DNA of 64,000 bases from Haladaptatus litoreus (GCF_900156425.1 NZ_FTNO01000005.1:1-64000); one strand, 5' to 3'; counted from the stretch's first letter, positions 54,333 to 63,873 are shown. Numbers and translations: made by a program. The notes: generated by a model not told the origin, from the letters alone.

Positions 54333-56402
54333 TCACTCCAGTCGCCTCACGTAAACCGGCACGTGCTTGTACGTCGGAATCTTCGATTCCGGGTCGAGTT
54401 CGTCGCCGGTCAGTCGGTTGACCAGCCGCTCGGCGAAGTGGAACGTGAGGAAGACGACGCCGGGACGAATCGACGGTGTAACCGCCACGGAAGCCTCAAC
54501 TCTCCCATTTTCGTTCTCTACGACGACGCGATTCCCGTCTTCGATACCTCTCTCTGCGGCGTCGTTCGGATGGATTTGCAGGGCGTCGGTGCTTCGGAGA
54601 TGTGTCAGTACGTCACTCCGCCGGGTCACGACGCCGCTGTTGAAATGCTCGATAACTCGTCCAGTCGTCAAAACGAGCGGTTTGCGTCCGCTGTTTTTCC
54701 CATCTTCCCCATTCTCTTCGTCCACCAGTTCGACGTGTTCGACCGGCACGAGCGGTGCGCGGCGCGCACCGCTCGAAAATCGCTCGCGGTGGAGGACGCC
54801 AATTCCTCCACTGTCTTCGTCTGCACCCTTCGGAAACGGCCAGCGTTGACTTTTCTCGCCGATTCCTGCATAGCTCATTCCCGCGTACTGCGGCGTCACC
54901 CGCGTCAATTCCGCAAAAACCGCCTCTGGTTCGTCGTAGTCGAACGGTTCGTCGGTCAGATTCGCCAGTCGCCCGCTTAACTCGCAGAGGATGTCGAGGT
55001 CGGTGCGCGCGTTTCCCGGTGGGTCGCTGGTCGGGCGCATTCGCTGAACCTGCCGGTCGGTGTTCGTGACGGTTCCGGCCTTTTCGGCCCACGAACTCGC
55101 TGGTAAAACTACGTCCGCGTGTGCGGTCGTTTCGTTCGGAAAAATCTCCTGCACGACGAGACAGTCGAGCGAATCGAGTTCCCGCGAGATGCGGTTCGCG
55201 TTCGGCTCTGTCGCGCCGATATTTTCACCGAAGACGAACGCGCCGCGAATCCCGTCGCCGAACTCGTGGGTCATCTCGACTTCCGTCAGTCCCGGTTTGG
55301 CTGGCGGTTCGACGCCCCAAGCGTCCGCGATTTCCGCGCGAGCGTCGCCGTCCGTCACGGGCCGATAGCCGGGTAGCACGTCCGGTAAGGCACCCACGTC
55401 GCTCGCCCCCTGCACGTTGTTCTTCCCCCGAAGCGGATTGACGCCGGTTCCGCGCTTTCCCACGTTGCCGGTCACGAGCGCGAGGTTGAGCAGGGCGTGA
55501 ACGTTCGCGGTTCCGTATCGGTGCTGACTCATTCCCATGCCGGTAAACGCCGCGGAGCGGTCGGCACTGGCGTAGATTCGTGCGACTGTCCGGAGTTCAT
55601 CCGGGTCTACTCCCGCGACTTCCGCCTGTTCGTGCGGGTCGATTCCCGAAATGAACTCCCGAAACGCAGAAACGTCGGAGACGCGCTCCCGGAGAAATTT
55701 CGTATTTTCCAGCCCATCCTCGAAAATCACGGCACACATCGCGTTCAACAGCGGAATGTCGTATCCCGGCTTGACAGGGAGATGATGGTCTGCAAGCTCC
55801 GTCGTTCGGTTTTCTCGCGGGTCGATGTGAATCAGCGTGGTTCCCTCGTTCACTGCTGGCGCGAGATACGAACTGAAAATTATCGGATGCTGTTCCGCGG
55901 GGTTCGAACCACAGACGAGAAAGCAGTCCGCTTCCGTGAGGTCAGAAAGCGTGTTCGTCATCGCGCCCGCGCCGAACCGCGACTGCATCGCGGCGACGGT
56001 GGAGGAGTGACAGAGTCGCGCGCAGTTATCGACGTTGTTCGTCCCGAGAACGCGAGCCAGTTTTTGAAGGATGTAGTTTTCCTCGTTCGTACACCCCGAG
56101 GAGGCGAAAAACCCCAGCGCGTCCGGCCCGTGGTCGGCTACGATGCGACCGAACTCGGTTTCGATTCGGGCAAACGCCTCGTCCCACGAAACGCTAATGA
56201 GGTCGCCGTCTTCCCGAACCTGCGGTTCGGTCAGTCGGTCGTCGTGTTCTAACACGTCGTAGGCGGCCACCCCTTTCGGACAGAGTTCACCACGACGATT
56301 TACGGGTGCTTTCCATCCTCGTCCCTTTCCGGAATCCGCTCGCAAGACGCCACAGCCGACGCCGCAGAACGGACAGATGCTTTTCGCGTTTTCTCCACCC
56401 AT
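54333..56402 (-). CDS. Molybdopterin oxidoreductase, formate dehydrogenase alpha type
   Basis: A 689-residue molybdo-bis-pterin enzyme. The [4Fe-4S] site is Cys10, Cys13, Cys17 and Cys41 (CPFCGVGC...CPKG). NCARLCHSS places Cys131 where formate dehydrogenases have Sec or Cys, next to His132, and GVNPLRGKNNVQGASDVGAL matches formate dehydrogenase rather than nitrate reductase. It would oxidise formate to CO2, passing electrons to an unknown acceptor. No signal peptide, beta subunit, FdhD or cofactor gene is adjacent. The segment near the cofactor-binding C terminus contains an acidic insert (ENGEDGKNSGRK). Confidence 0.85.
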   Translation of the reverse strand: MGGENAKSICPFCGVGCGVLRADSGKGRGWKAPVNRRGELCPKGVAAYDVLEHDDRLTEPQVREDGDLISVSWDEAFARIETEFGRIVADHGPDALGFFASSGCTNEENYILQKLARVLGTNNVDNCARLCHSSTVAAMQSRFGAGAMTNTLSDLTEADCFLVCGSNPAEQHPIIFSSYLAPAVNEGTTLIHIDPRENRTTELADHHLPVKPGYDIPLLNAMCAVIFEDGLENTKFLRERVSDVSAFREFISGIDPHEQAEVAGVDPDELRTVARIYASADRSAAFTGMGMSQHRYGTANVHALLNLALVTGNVGKRGTGVNPLRGKNNVQGASDVGALPDVLPGYRPVTDGDARAEIADAWGVEPPAKPGLTEVEMTHEFGDGIRGAFVFGENIGATEPNANRISRELDSLDCLVVQEIFPNETTAHADVVLPASSWAEKAGTVTNTDRQVQRMRPTSDPPGNARTDLDILCELSGRLANLTDEPFDYDEPEAVFAELTRVTPQYAGMSYAGIGEKSQRWPFPKGADEDSGGIGVLHRERFSSGARRAPLVPVEHVELVDEENGEDGKNSGRKPLVLTTGRVIEHFNSGVVTRRSDVLTHLRSTDALQIHPNDAAERGIEDGNRVVVENENGRVEASVAVTPSIRPGVVFLTFHFAERLVNRLTGDELDPESKIPTYKHVPVYVRRLE

Positions 56403-56426
56403 GTTCTGCGATGCGACGGGTGTCTG

Positions 56427-57226
56427 CTAAGGTGTATTGGGGGCGTCGCTTTGCTTGCTTTGCTTTCCATCTTCGAGATGGTCGCGCAGCGCCGCAACTG
56501 CCGGGTCGAGCATTTTCGGGAGGATGGTTTCGTACTCTACGCCCGAATTCCATTCTTCTTCCGTGATGAGGTCGCCGATGTCGAACACTGCCGCCGCGTC
56601 CACGCCGCGATACTCGGCGACCGCGAACAGCGCGGCGGCCTCCATCTCGATGCTGACCACGCCGTCCTCGACGTACTGTTCGATTTCGGCGACGGTTTCG
56701 CGGTAGAATGCGCTGGTCGTCCACGTGGTTCCGCGGTGCGTCTCGAAGCCGGAATCGACGTACTCCCGTTCGAGGCGTTCGACGAGTTCGATGGTCGGTT
56801 TCGCCTCCTGCTCCGGTGGGAGATAGTGATACGACACGCCCTCGTCACGAATCGCTTCGTCTGCGAGTATCACGTCTGTCGGCCCGATAGAACGCTGGAG
56901 TCCCGCGCTTCCGCCGACGATGCAGAGGACTTCGACACCCGCCGCAATCAGATTCTCCGTGATGGTCGCCGTCATAGGTGCGCCGATGCCGAAATCACCG
57001 ACGATACCGACCATTTCGTCCAGCGGGTACACCTTCTGACTACGGACGAGATGTATCGGGTCACCTGCTCGCTCCGCGATAACATCCTCAAAAAACCTTT
57101 CTGAAAGGTGATGATGATGGCTTTTGGAACTTCCGCCTCGACATCGCCATCATGCTCCTCGATTGCCTCTGATGGTGAAAACAGTGCGACCGCATCGTAC
57201 TTTTCACCGTAGTTCGGAATAGTCAT
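56427..57226 (-). pseudogene. Nucleoside phosphorylase, frameshifted in a T run
   Basis: Starting at ATG 57226 the sequence reads MTIPNYGEKYDAVALFSPSE and onward to FQKGF. At a run of six T on the coding strand (57090-57095) the frame is lost; the frame one base over continues with EDVIAERAGDPIHLVRSQKV and then the clear phosphorylase body (GDFGIGAPMTATITENLIAA, VSYHYLPPEQ, VSIEMEAAALFAVAEYRG). A seventh T would give an intact protein of about 266 residues. Members cleave nucleosides with phosphate; the substrate here is unknown. Probably a sequence error or recent mutation at the homopolymer, less likely programmed slippage. Confidence 0.8.
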
Positions 57227-57416
57227 ATGATAGTTAGATGGCTGATGTGTCATCTATTCTCCGATTGTGTTAGTAGTAAATTGTCCTCGCTCAAACGATA
57301 TTGCGAAATACAGTATATATTTCCATAAATTGTCAATTTGGAGAATTCGTCGCTTTCCCGTCGCTCGACTCAATACGTCTATTTTATCGATTATTACTGA
57401 TTCACGAGTAACCGAT

Positions 57417-57971
57417 TCAAGCGGATGCCACGAGCAGGAACGTTTCCGGTCGCTCGGATTCGTATTCGATTTCGAACCCGACGGTTTCCAGCAGTTCGCA
57501 CGCCGTTTCGAGGTCGTACCGCTCGTCCACTGGAGGGCCGCTTTCGCCCCGTCCCTCGGCAGTCCAGTCCGCGATGACGAATCGACCGCCCGGCTTGAGA
57601 CTACGCGCAACCTCCGCGAGTTGCTCGTCGCCAGCGAACTCGTGGAAGGTCATAGTCGAAAATACGGCGTCGAGTTCGCCGTCCGAAAACGGCACGTCGG
57701 CGACGTCCGCCGTGACGAGCGAGACGTTTTCGGGGACTCCCTTCGCGCGGTAATGTTCGTGCATCGCGTCCTGCACATCGACGGCGAACAATTCCCCGGC
57801 GAATGGGGCAACATCGTCGGTGTAGAATCCGGTTCCGCTTCCGAGGTCTGCGACGGTTTCCGCACCGGCGAGTTTGAGGTTGCCCACCAACTCCTCGCGG
57901 GAGACGAACCGATATCGCTCTGCGTCTTCGAGCTTTTCGGCTTTTTCGGGGTCGAACGTATGAAATCCCAT
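57417..57971 (-). CDS. Class I SAM-dependent methyltransferase
   Basis: A 184-residue UbiE-like methyltransferase. SAM-binding motifs: TVADLGSGTGFYT (about residues 38-50), FAVDVQDAMHEHYRA, LVTADVADVPF and LKPGGRFVIADW. N-terminal FDPEKAEKLEDAERYRFVSR is typical for a subgroup common in archaea. Substrate unknown. Confidence 0.82.
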   Translation of the reverse strand: MGFHTFDPEKAEKLEDAERYRFVSREELVGNLKLAGAETVADLGSGTGFYTDDVAPFAGELFAVDVQDAMHEHYRAKGVPENVSLVTADVADVPFSDGELDAVFSTMTFHEFAGDEQLAEVARSLKPGGRFVIADWTAEGRGESGPPVDERYDLETACELLETVGFEIEYESERPETFLLVASA

Positions 57972-58295
57972 CTGGTATCCGCCTCAACGAAGCGGAGGAT
58001 AAAGAGTGTTTCAGGCGACTCGTTCGACGAGTTTCGTAAGCGTCGATTGTCCTGCTGACAATTGCTTTGTCGCTCATCTGAACGGGTTAGAAATATGTCG
58101 AGACCAATATTATTGCACGTTATCCACAACACTCGTTTACAAAACCGTCACAGATCGACTTTCTTCGCAATATTCTCCCAGTTTGATGCTCATATTCATC
58201 TCTGAATATCTGAATATCTACCCGTATTTATATCTAACAATCTATCTGGAAAACTCTTTAGAAATATATCTAGATAACCAACGGAAAGAAACGAC
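57972..58295. other. AT-rich intergenic region after the par operon
   Basis: About 320 bases between the methyltransferase start and the end of the partition operon, far richer in A and T than the coding regions. It holds imperfect repeats of the type GAATATCTGAATATCTA and TATATCTAGATAACCAACGG (58262-58281), the latter similar to CTATCCAGATAACCACTG on the other side of parA (59643-59660). No gene is credible. Confidence 0.5.
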
Positions 58296-58703
58296 TTACC
58301 GACGCCCGTATCCCCACTCTTCCATCACTCTTTGAACGTCGTCCATGTTCTCCAGTCCGGCACGCATGAGGGCTTCTCGAACGTCCAGCGCCATCACTTT
58401 GTCACCATCGAATCGTTGACTCAGCTCCCGTTCGAGGTCGCTAATTTCTCCTGCGGTTGTGTCCTGAACGTACACAGGCATCGCCTCGCGGTCGGCCTTC
58501 ACGGTTCGCCGCGCGAAGATGAACGGCAGTGTGTCGGCTCCAGCATTGCCGTTGGTTTCGGCGTTTCCACCCGCATTCGAGGATTCCGATTTCGAATCTC
58601 CCGTACCCGACTCGGCTACCGTCTTCGATTCCGTCTCGGAATACTCCCCATAATCGTCGCCGTAGTCGTCGTCGGTCGCGCCGTAACGGTCGTCTTTGGT
58701 CAT
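58296..58703 (-). CDS. Small ParA-partner protein, disordered N terminus
   Basis: A 135-residue protein. The first 55 residues are acidic, Ser/Gly/Asn-rich and predicted disordered; residues about 58-135 are folded (TLPFIFARRTVKADREAMPV, ISDLERELSQRFDGDKVMAL, DVREALMRAGLENMDDVQRV). Its start overlaps the parA stop by four bases, so it is co-translated with ParA. In haloarchaeal replicons a small unrelated protein often follows parA and presumably replaces ParB by binding DNA or ParA; that role is inferred. No ParB domain is present. Confidence 0.7.
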   Translation of the reverse strand: MTKDDRYGATDDDYGDDYGEYSETESKTVAESGTGDSKSESSNAGGNAETNGNAGADTLPFIFARRTVKADREAMPVYVQDTTAGEISDLERELSQRFDGDKVMALDVREALMRAGLENMDDVQRVMEEWGYGRR

Positions 58704-59533
58704 GCTTCTACCTCCACATCCACGGTTCCCTGTTCGACGATTCGTGCCAACTGTTCGAAGTTCGCAAGTAGATCTTTTTCGTACTCTCGCAGGTCACGGG
58801 TTTCCTCGCTTTCCGCGAACTCGAACAGATTCATCTGCCCTTTCCATGCTTCTTTCAACACGTCCCGTTTTCGCACGCCGAAGGGAGTCACCGGCTTTCC
58901 ACCTGCTTCCAACTCGTCCCGCGTGTCGCGGTAGATGTTAGAATCGCCGACTTCGTTCGGAACGACGGCGAGAATGCCGAGTTTAAAACTATCGTCGAAC
59001 TTCTGAAACCCACGTTCCATGCTGTCGAGGGTGTCTTCGAGTCCTTCGATGGAGATGCTCCCTTTCCGCGTAAGCTCGATTGGAATGAGAACGTTCCGCG
59101 CTGCGACCAGCGCGTTGTCAACGAGAACGTTCAACGTCGCGGGCGGGTCGATGATAAAGTAGTCGTAGTCGCCCGCGACGGTTTTCAGCGCGGAACGGAG
59201 TTGGAATTCCCGAAGCGAGGTGTTTCTGGCGGCCATTTCGCTTTCGATATTTGCCAGTCCCTCGTGCGACGGAACGAGGTCGAAATCTGCAGTTTCGACG
59301 ATGAGCGAACGAATGTCCTTTTCATCGTCCAGCAGAACGTGACCGAGATGGTCGCGGTCGCCCGTTTTCAGTTCTTGGTAGCCGACGTGGTCGGTCAAAC
59401 TTCCCAGTTGGGGGTCTAAATCAACCACGAGAACCCGTTCGCCTCGCCGTCCCAACGCGGCGGCCACGTTGGTCGCCATGGTCGTCTTACCGACCCCGCC
59501 GGACTCGCTCCACAGTGTGATGGCTCGTTTCAT
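58700..59533 (-). CDS. parA: ParA-family partition ATPase
   Basis: A 277-residue ATPase of the ParA/Soj/MinD class. The deviant Walker A is SESGGVGKTTMATN near residue 8, Walker B-like switches are VVDLDPQLGSLT and YFIIDPPATLN. Such proteins segregate plasmids or chromosomes. The start ATG 59533 matches the family; a frame ten codons longer is less likely. AATTTATGAG about 32 bases upstream gives a TATA box. With its partner it forms a two-gene operon placed 6 kb from orc1. Confidence 0.88.
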   Translation of the reverse strand: MKRAITLWSESGGVGKTTMATNVAAALGRRGERVLVVDLDPQLGSLTDHVGYQELKTGDRDHLGHVLLDDEKDIRSLIVETADFDLVPSHEGLANIESEMAARNTSLREFQLRSALKTVAGDYDYFIIDPPATLNVLVDNALVAARNVLIPIELTRKGSISIEGLEDTLDSMERGFQKFDDSFKLGILAVVPNEVGDSNIYRDTRDELEAGGKPVTPFGVRKRDVLKEAWKGQMNLFEFAESEETRDLREYEKDLLANFEQLARIVEQGTVDVEVEA

Positions 59534-59867
59534 ACAGTCGGTCGTTATACGCTTACCACTCATAAATTCTCGTCAGACAAATGAGTCAAACTATACAAAT
59601 AGGTGTCCAGATAGCTATCTTTGTGGATGTCTTTCTAGATATCTATCCAGATAACCACTGTACGGAAGACGATTTATCTCCTATCTACGGACTCCCTCCG
59701 AGAATGGATTTTTAAAAATCTGTATGTCTTCCTGGAGAGCTATTCAGAAATCTCTTCGTCTATCCTCGTCGCCCCTGGCTGATTTCGGCTTCCTGCAATC
59801 GTCATCTGCTCATACATCTATACAGCCATCTTGCCAGCTATCCTGCCAGAAATCTCTCGGGAACTCC
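59534..59867. other. AT-rich region upstream of parA with degenerate repeats
   Basis: About 330 bases with repeated short patterns: ATAGCTATC, AGATATCTATCCAGATAACC (59637-59656), and later GAGCTATTCAGAAATCTCT against CAGCTATCCTGCCAGAAATC. Partition loci usually have a centromere-like site next to parA; this is a candidate. No gene is credible here. Confidence 0.5.
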
Positions 59868-60836
59868 TTACAGTTCGACTTCCTCGCCGATACCGTTCTC
59901 ATTCGCACGTTCGTACACGTGCTCGCTCGCGGCGGCGTCCAACACGGCGGTTCCGACGCTTTCGACAACGATGATTTCCGATTCGGATTTTCGTCCTTTG
60001 TTTTCGAACACATCGGAAAATAACACGAGGTCGTCTTCCGTACAGTCGGTCGCTCGCAGGTCGCCGATTTCTATCACCTCTTCCGGCACATCCGCGAAGA
60101 GTCGGTCGGCGCGGTCTATCGTCGTTCGGTCGAGTTCGCGGGTTTCGGCGGTGTACGCACCGACGGCGACGACGAGCGTCCCATCTTCGAGGACGTTTCC
60201 GGAAAAAACCGGTTCGGTGGCGGTCGTCGCGGTGACGACGACGTTCGATTCCGAGACGGCGTCGTCGGCCGATTCGACCACTTCCACTCGGACGCCGAGT
60301 TCCGATTCGAGCGTCTCGGCGCAATCGTATTTGGAATCGCTCGGGGAGTACACCCGGATTGTTTCGAGGTCCGTCGCGGCGGCGATACAACGCGCTTGCC
60401 ACCGTGCTTGTGTTCCCGCACCGATGAGCGCGAGTTCGACTGGGTCGGTCGCGAGTTCCTTCGCGGCGAGGCCGCCGATGCAACTCGTTCTCGCGTTCGT
60501 GATTTTCGTCCCGGCGAGGAAGGCCGAGGGGATGCCCGTTTCGGCATCCGTGAGCGCGATTTGTGCGTTGACGGTCGGCAGTCCTCGCTCGGCGTTTTTC
60601 TCGTGCACGCCGACCAGTTTCGTGGCGTAGTGGGTCGCACCGTGGATGTACGCGGGCATGACGAGGCCAGTTCCGAGCGGGCCGTCTGCGAGCCCGGTAC
60701 CGACTGGAAAGTGCGGTCGCTCCGGTCGCTCGACCTCGCCCCGGCCCTGTTTGATGAACGCGTCCCGAACGATTGGAAGCAGCGATTCCACGTCGAGAAC
60801 TGCCGCCACGTCATTGTCGGACAGGATTCGAACCAT
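59868..60836 (-). CDS. Ornithine cyclodeaminase/mu-crystallin family dehydrogenase
   Basis: A 322-residue NAD(P)-dependent enzyme. The nucleotide site is LALIGAGTQARWQARCIA near residue 138, preceded by TKITNARTSCIGGLAAKEL and followed by VVTATTATEPVFSG. In archaea members act as alanine dehydrogenase or ornithine cyclodeaminase; the substrate here is unresolved. Length is typical. It is divergent from the S9 peptidase gene. Confidence 0.85.
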   Translation of the reverse strand: MVRILSDNDVAAVLDVESLLPIVRDAFIKQGRGEVERPERPHFPVGTGLADGPLGTGLVMPAYIHGATHYATKLVGVHEKNAERGLPTVNAQIALTDAETGIPSAFLAGTKITNARTSCIGGLAAKELATDPVELALIGAGTQARWQARCIAAATDLETIRVYSPSDSKYDCAETLESELGVRVEVVESADDAVSESNVVVTATTATEPVFSGNVLEDGTLVVAVGAYTAETRELDRTTIDRADRLFADVPEEVIEIGDLRATDCTEDDLVLFSDVFENKGRKSESEIIVVESVGTAVLDAAASEHVYERANENGIGEEVEL

Positions 60837-60994
60837 ACCCCGGGTTCGTTCCGAACCATCTTATTTTACGGCGGTAGAACGAATATTACCGGAGATTCTA
60901 ACGCGTGATTCGAAGACGGAGAGACGGCTTCCGAGCGAAACGTCGTGAGGTCGCAGTCCGGCGGTTTCGCGTGTAACTTGCTGGCGAACGTACA

Positions 60995-61002
60995 ACTATA
61001 TG
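60995..61002 (+). promoter_or_regulatory. TATA box of the S9 peptidase gene
   Basis: ACTATATG is centred 27 bases before ATG 61025 and supports that start over the GTG at 61016. Confidence 0.6.
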
Positions 61003-61024
61003 TCTCGCCCGAGATGTGCGACCG

Positions 61025-63085
61025 ATGACTGAAACGTTTGAAACGAGCGATTTCTACGATTTGACGCTCGCCACCGACCTCGCGCTGTCGCCCTCCGGCG
61101 ACCGACTCGCCTTCGTGGCGAGCGAGTTCGACCGCGACGAAGACGACCGTCGAACCTCCTTATTCGTCGTCTCGACGGACGGAAGCGATTCCCCGTATCG
61201 ACTCTCCCGTGCGTCCGACGCAGGGTCACCGAAATGGTCGCCCGACGGGTCGAAGCTCGCATTTTTGGCGGCGCGAGACGAGGACGCCGCGCTTTCCGTC
61301 CGGAACGATATCGGTGATTCGGACGCGGAGGAAGGAGACGAGTCGGGGGACGAGAACGCCGCAACTGACGACGACGAACCGAAATCGCAGGTGTGGGTGT
61401 TCGACCTCGCGCGTGGCGGTGACGCCCGACAGGTGACGACCCGCGACGAGGGCGTCGGCGAGTTCGATTGGGGACCGAAAAGCGAGCGAATCGTCATCTC
61501 CGCGCGCGACCCGACCGAGGAACAAGCGGAGTATCTCGCGGAACGCCGGGATGGCGGGCCGGTCGAAATCTCCCGGCTCCAACACCGATTCGACGGAAAA
61601 GGCTTCTTAGACGACGTGACGACCTATCTGTTCGTCGTGGACGTAGATACTCGCGAGGAACGCCGACTCGACGATGCCTACGGCGGTGGCGCACACGAAG
61701 CGGGGTCGGGATTGCAACCCGCGTGGGGGCCGGAACGAATCGCCTTCCTCTCGAACCGAACCGAGCGACCGGACGACTCCAGTGCGGTAGACGTGTACAC
61801 CATCGACCCCGACGGAGAAAATCTCCGGAAGGTCACCGACATGGAACTCTACGCGAGCGCACCCCAGTGGAGTCCCGACGGCTCTCAACTCGCCTTCATC
61901 GCCAGCGACGCAGTCAACTGGCACATCCCGACGCAGGTGTTCGTCGCAGATACCGAAACCGGTGAGTATCGGTCGATTACCGAGTCGCTCGACCGAACCG
62001 TAGCGCACGCGAACCGCGTCCGGTGGCTGGATTCGGACACCCTGCTGGCTCCAATCGGCGACGAGGGAAGTACCCGACTCGTCCGCTGTTTCGTCGACGG
62101 AAGCGACCCGGAGTTTACTCTCGAATCGCAGGGCGATTATCAGACGATTCGAACCTTCGACTACGCGGGCGAGACGGTTGCCCTGCTGTCCACCGAACCC
62201 GAAACGGTCGGCGACCTGTACGCGATGGACGCGGGCGACCTCGAATTCGGCGAACCCGCACGGTTGACCGCCCTCAACGAGGCGTTCGAGGAGTCTCACG
62301 CCATGCCCGGTTGTCGGCGCGTAGTCTACGAAAACGAATCCGGCGACGACATCGAGGGAATCGTCTACTTCCCCGCCGATTTCGACCCGGAGGACTCCGA
62401 CCCGCACCCTCTCGTCGTCTCCATCCACGGCGGCCCGATTTCCTACGACGCACCCGAGTTCGTCTTCGATTACGCGTACTGGGCCGACAAAGGGTACGTC
62501 GTCTTTCGTCCCAACTACCGCGGAAGCAGTTCCTACGGCCGGGAGTTCAGCGAAATCCTCCGCGGCGCGTGGGGGTCGTGCGAAGTCGATGACGTGACGT
62601 CCGGCGTCGAACATCTCGTCGAACGAGGGTGGGTCGATGACGACCGCACCTTTGCTACTGGATTCTCCTACGGCGGTATCACGACGGGCTATCTCGTCAC
62701 GAATACGAACCGATTCGCGGGCGCCGCGGCGGAACACGGCATCTACGATTTACGCTCGTGTTACGGCACCGACGACGCCCACAAATGGTGGGAGAACGAT
62801 TTCGGCCTGCCGTGGGAGAACCCGGAAACCTACGATTCTGCATCTAGCATCACCGACGTCGGCAACGTCGAGACACCCTTGCTGGTCACGGCAGGTGGCG
62901 ACGATTGGCGCTGCCCGCCGTCGCAGTCCGAACAGCTCTACATCAGCGTAAAGAAGCAAGGCGTTCCCGCGAAACTCGTCGTCTATCCCGACGAACACCA
63001 CAACATCGGCGACCCAGACCGCGCGATTCACCGCCTCGAACAGTTGACCGAGTGGTTCGAAACCCACGACCCGGGGCAAGTGTAA
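61025..63085 (+). CDS. S9 family serine peptidase (acylaminoacyl/dipeptidyl peptidase type)
   Basis: A 686-residue two-domain peptidase. The N-terminal 410 residues form a TolB/WD-like beta-propeller (repeats such as GSPKWSPDGSKLAFLAA and SAPQWSPDGSQLAFIAS), interrupted by an acidic insert (DSDAEEGDESGDENAATDDD). The C-terminal alpha/beta-hydrolase domain has the nucleophile in ATGFSYGGITTGYL, the Asp in TAGGDDWRCPPSQ and the His in YPDEHHNIG. It would remove peptides or acyl-amino acids in the cytoplasm; no signal peptide is seen. Confidence 0.9.
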   Translation: MTETFETSDFYDLTLATDLALSPSGDRLAFVASEFDRDEDDRRTSLFVVSTDGSDSPYRLSRASDAGSPKWSPDGSKLAFLAARDEDAALSVRNDIGDSDAEEGDESGDENAATDDDEPKSQVWVFDLARGGDARQVTTRDEGVGEFDWGPKSERIVISARDPTEEQAEYLAERRDGGPVEISRLQHRFDGKGFLDDVTTYLFVVDVDTREERRLDDAYGGGAHEAGSGLQPAWGPERIAFLSNRTERPDDSSAVDVYTIDPDGENLRKVTDMELYASAPQWSPDGSQLAFIASDAVNWHIPTQVFVADTETGEYRSITESLDRTVAHANRVRWLDSDTLLAPIGDEGSTRLVRCFVDGSDPEFTLESQGDYQTIRTFDYAGETVALLSTEPETVGDLYAMDAGDLEFGEPARLTALNEAFEESHAMPGCRRVVYENESGDDIEGIVYFPADFDPEDSDPHPLVVSIHGGPISYDAPEFVFDYAYWADKGYVVFRPNYRGSSSYGREFSEILRGAWGSCEVDDVTSGVEHLVERGWVDDDRTFATGFSYGGITTGYLVTNTNRFAGAAAEHGIYDLRSCYGTDDAHKWWENDFGLPWENPETYDSASSITDVGNVETPLLVTAGGDDWRCPPSQSEQLYISVKKQGVPAKLVVYPDEHHNIGDPDRAIHRLEQLTEWFETHDPGQV

Positions 63086-63209
63086 GGTTCAAAACAGCCA
63101 GTTTTGTGGCTAAAAAGTTACCGTTCGTCACCTGTAATGGCTCATTAGTTTGTGAACGGTCGCTCGCTTTATTCGCTCGCTCAATCTACTTTGACACGGA
63201 GGGAAAACC

Positions 63210-63626
63210 ATGAGTGAAACCGAAACAAGGGAGCGAACGACACGCACCACGGACACTGACACGTCGAATCTGAAGTGGCTGAGCGGGTTCGTCTCGCTCG
63301 TCGGGGCGTGGATATTCATCTCGTCGTTCATCTATCCGGCGATGTCGATAACGAGCTACTGGAACAACATCATCATCGGGGCCGCGATTTTCCTCGTCGC
63401 CGGATACAACTACTATCGCATGACGAAGGGACTCACGGCCAGTATCGGCAGTTCGTCGTTCGTCGCGCTGTTGGGACTGTGGATGATTCTCGTTCCGTTC
63501 GTGATGACTGTGGGAGCGGCGTTCTGGAGCGATATCATCTCGGGAGCCATCGTCGCCGTAATCGCTGGCTACAACGCCTACGCGGGCCGAGAAGCGAGGG
63601 CTGGCGCGCCTGCCGGAACCGCCTAA
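63210..63626 (+). CDS. SPW-repeat membrane protein
   Basis: A 138-residue membrane protein with four predicted helices in two similar halves: LVGAWIFISSFIYPAMSITS then YWNNIIIGAAIF, and LLGLWMILVPFVMTVGAAFW then SDIISGAIVAVI. A polar start of about 20 residues precedes them. Related in type to the protein at 13987. Function unknown. Confidence 0.78.
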   Translation: MSETETRERTTRTTDTDTSNLKWLSGFVSLVGAWIFISSFIYPAMSITSYWNNIIIGAAIFLVAGYNYYRMTKGLTASIGSSSFVALLGLWMILVPFVMTVGAAFWSDIISGAIVAVIAGYNAYAGREARAGAPAGTA

Positions 63627-63636
63627 CTGGAACGAG

Positions 63637-63873
63637 TTAGGTGCGCTCCAGTTTATCGAGTCGGAAGGTTGCGAGGTGATAGCGCGTGACGAGCACCGCG
63701 AACGCGACCATGACGACGGCGAACAGTGCATGGAACGAAACCGTCGTTCCATGGGCGAGGCCGTTCCACAACTGAGCGAGTCCGATTGCCACTGGCCCGA
63801 AACTGAACAAGCCGGTCTGAACCGGCAGTTCGCGGCACAGTTCGCGGAAGGAAACGGTTGCTTTGTCGGTCAT
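63637..63873 (-). CDS. Small two-span membrane protein
   Basis: A 78-residue protein with two membrane segments (about residues 18-36 and 44-66) and basic ends. The ATG at 63873 (MTDKATVSFRELCRELPVQT) is chosen; a frame to 63933 would reach the neighbouring gene's stop. Function unknown; it converges on the SPW-repeat gene. Confidence 0.55.
   Translation of the reverse strand: MTDKATVSFRELCRELPVQTGLFSFGPVAIGLAQLWNGLAHGTTVSFHALFAVVMVAFAVLVTRYHLATFRLDKLERT

Noticed and set aside
54687-54700. A TCCGCTGTTTTTCC match to part of the origin element inside the molybdoenzyme gene
   Set aside because: Only the right half matches and the coding sequence explains it; the CCCCAC part is missing.
54333-56402. 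Assimilatory nitrate reductase as an alternative for the molybdoenzyme
   Set aside because: GVNPLRGKNNVQGASDVGAL and the Cys-His pair in NCARLCH fit formate dehydrogenase better.
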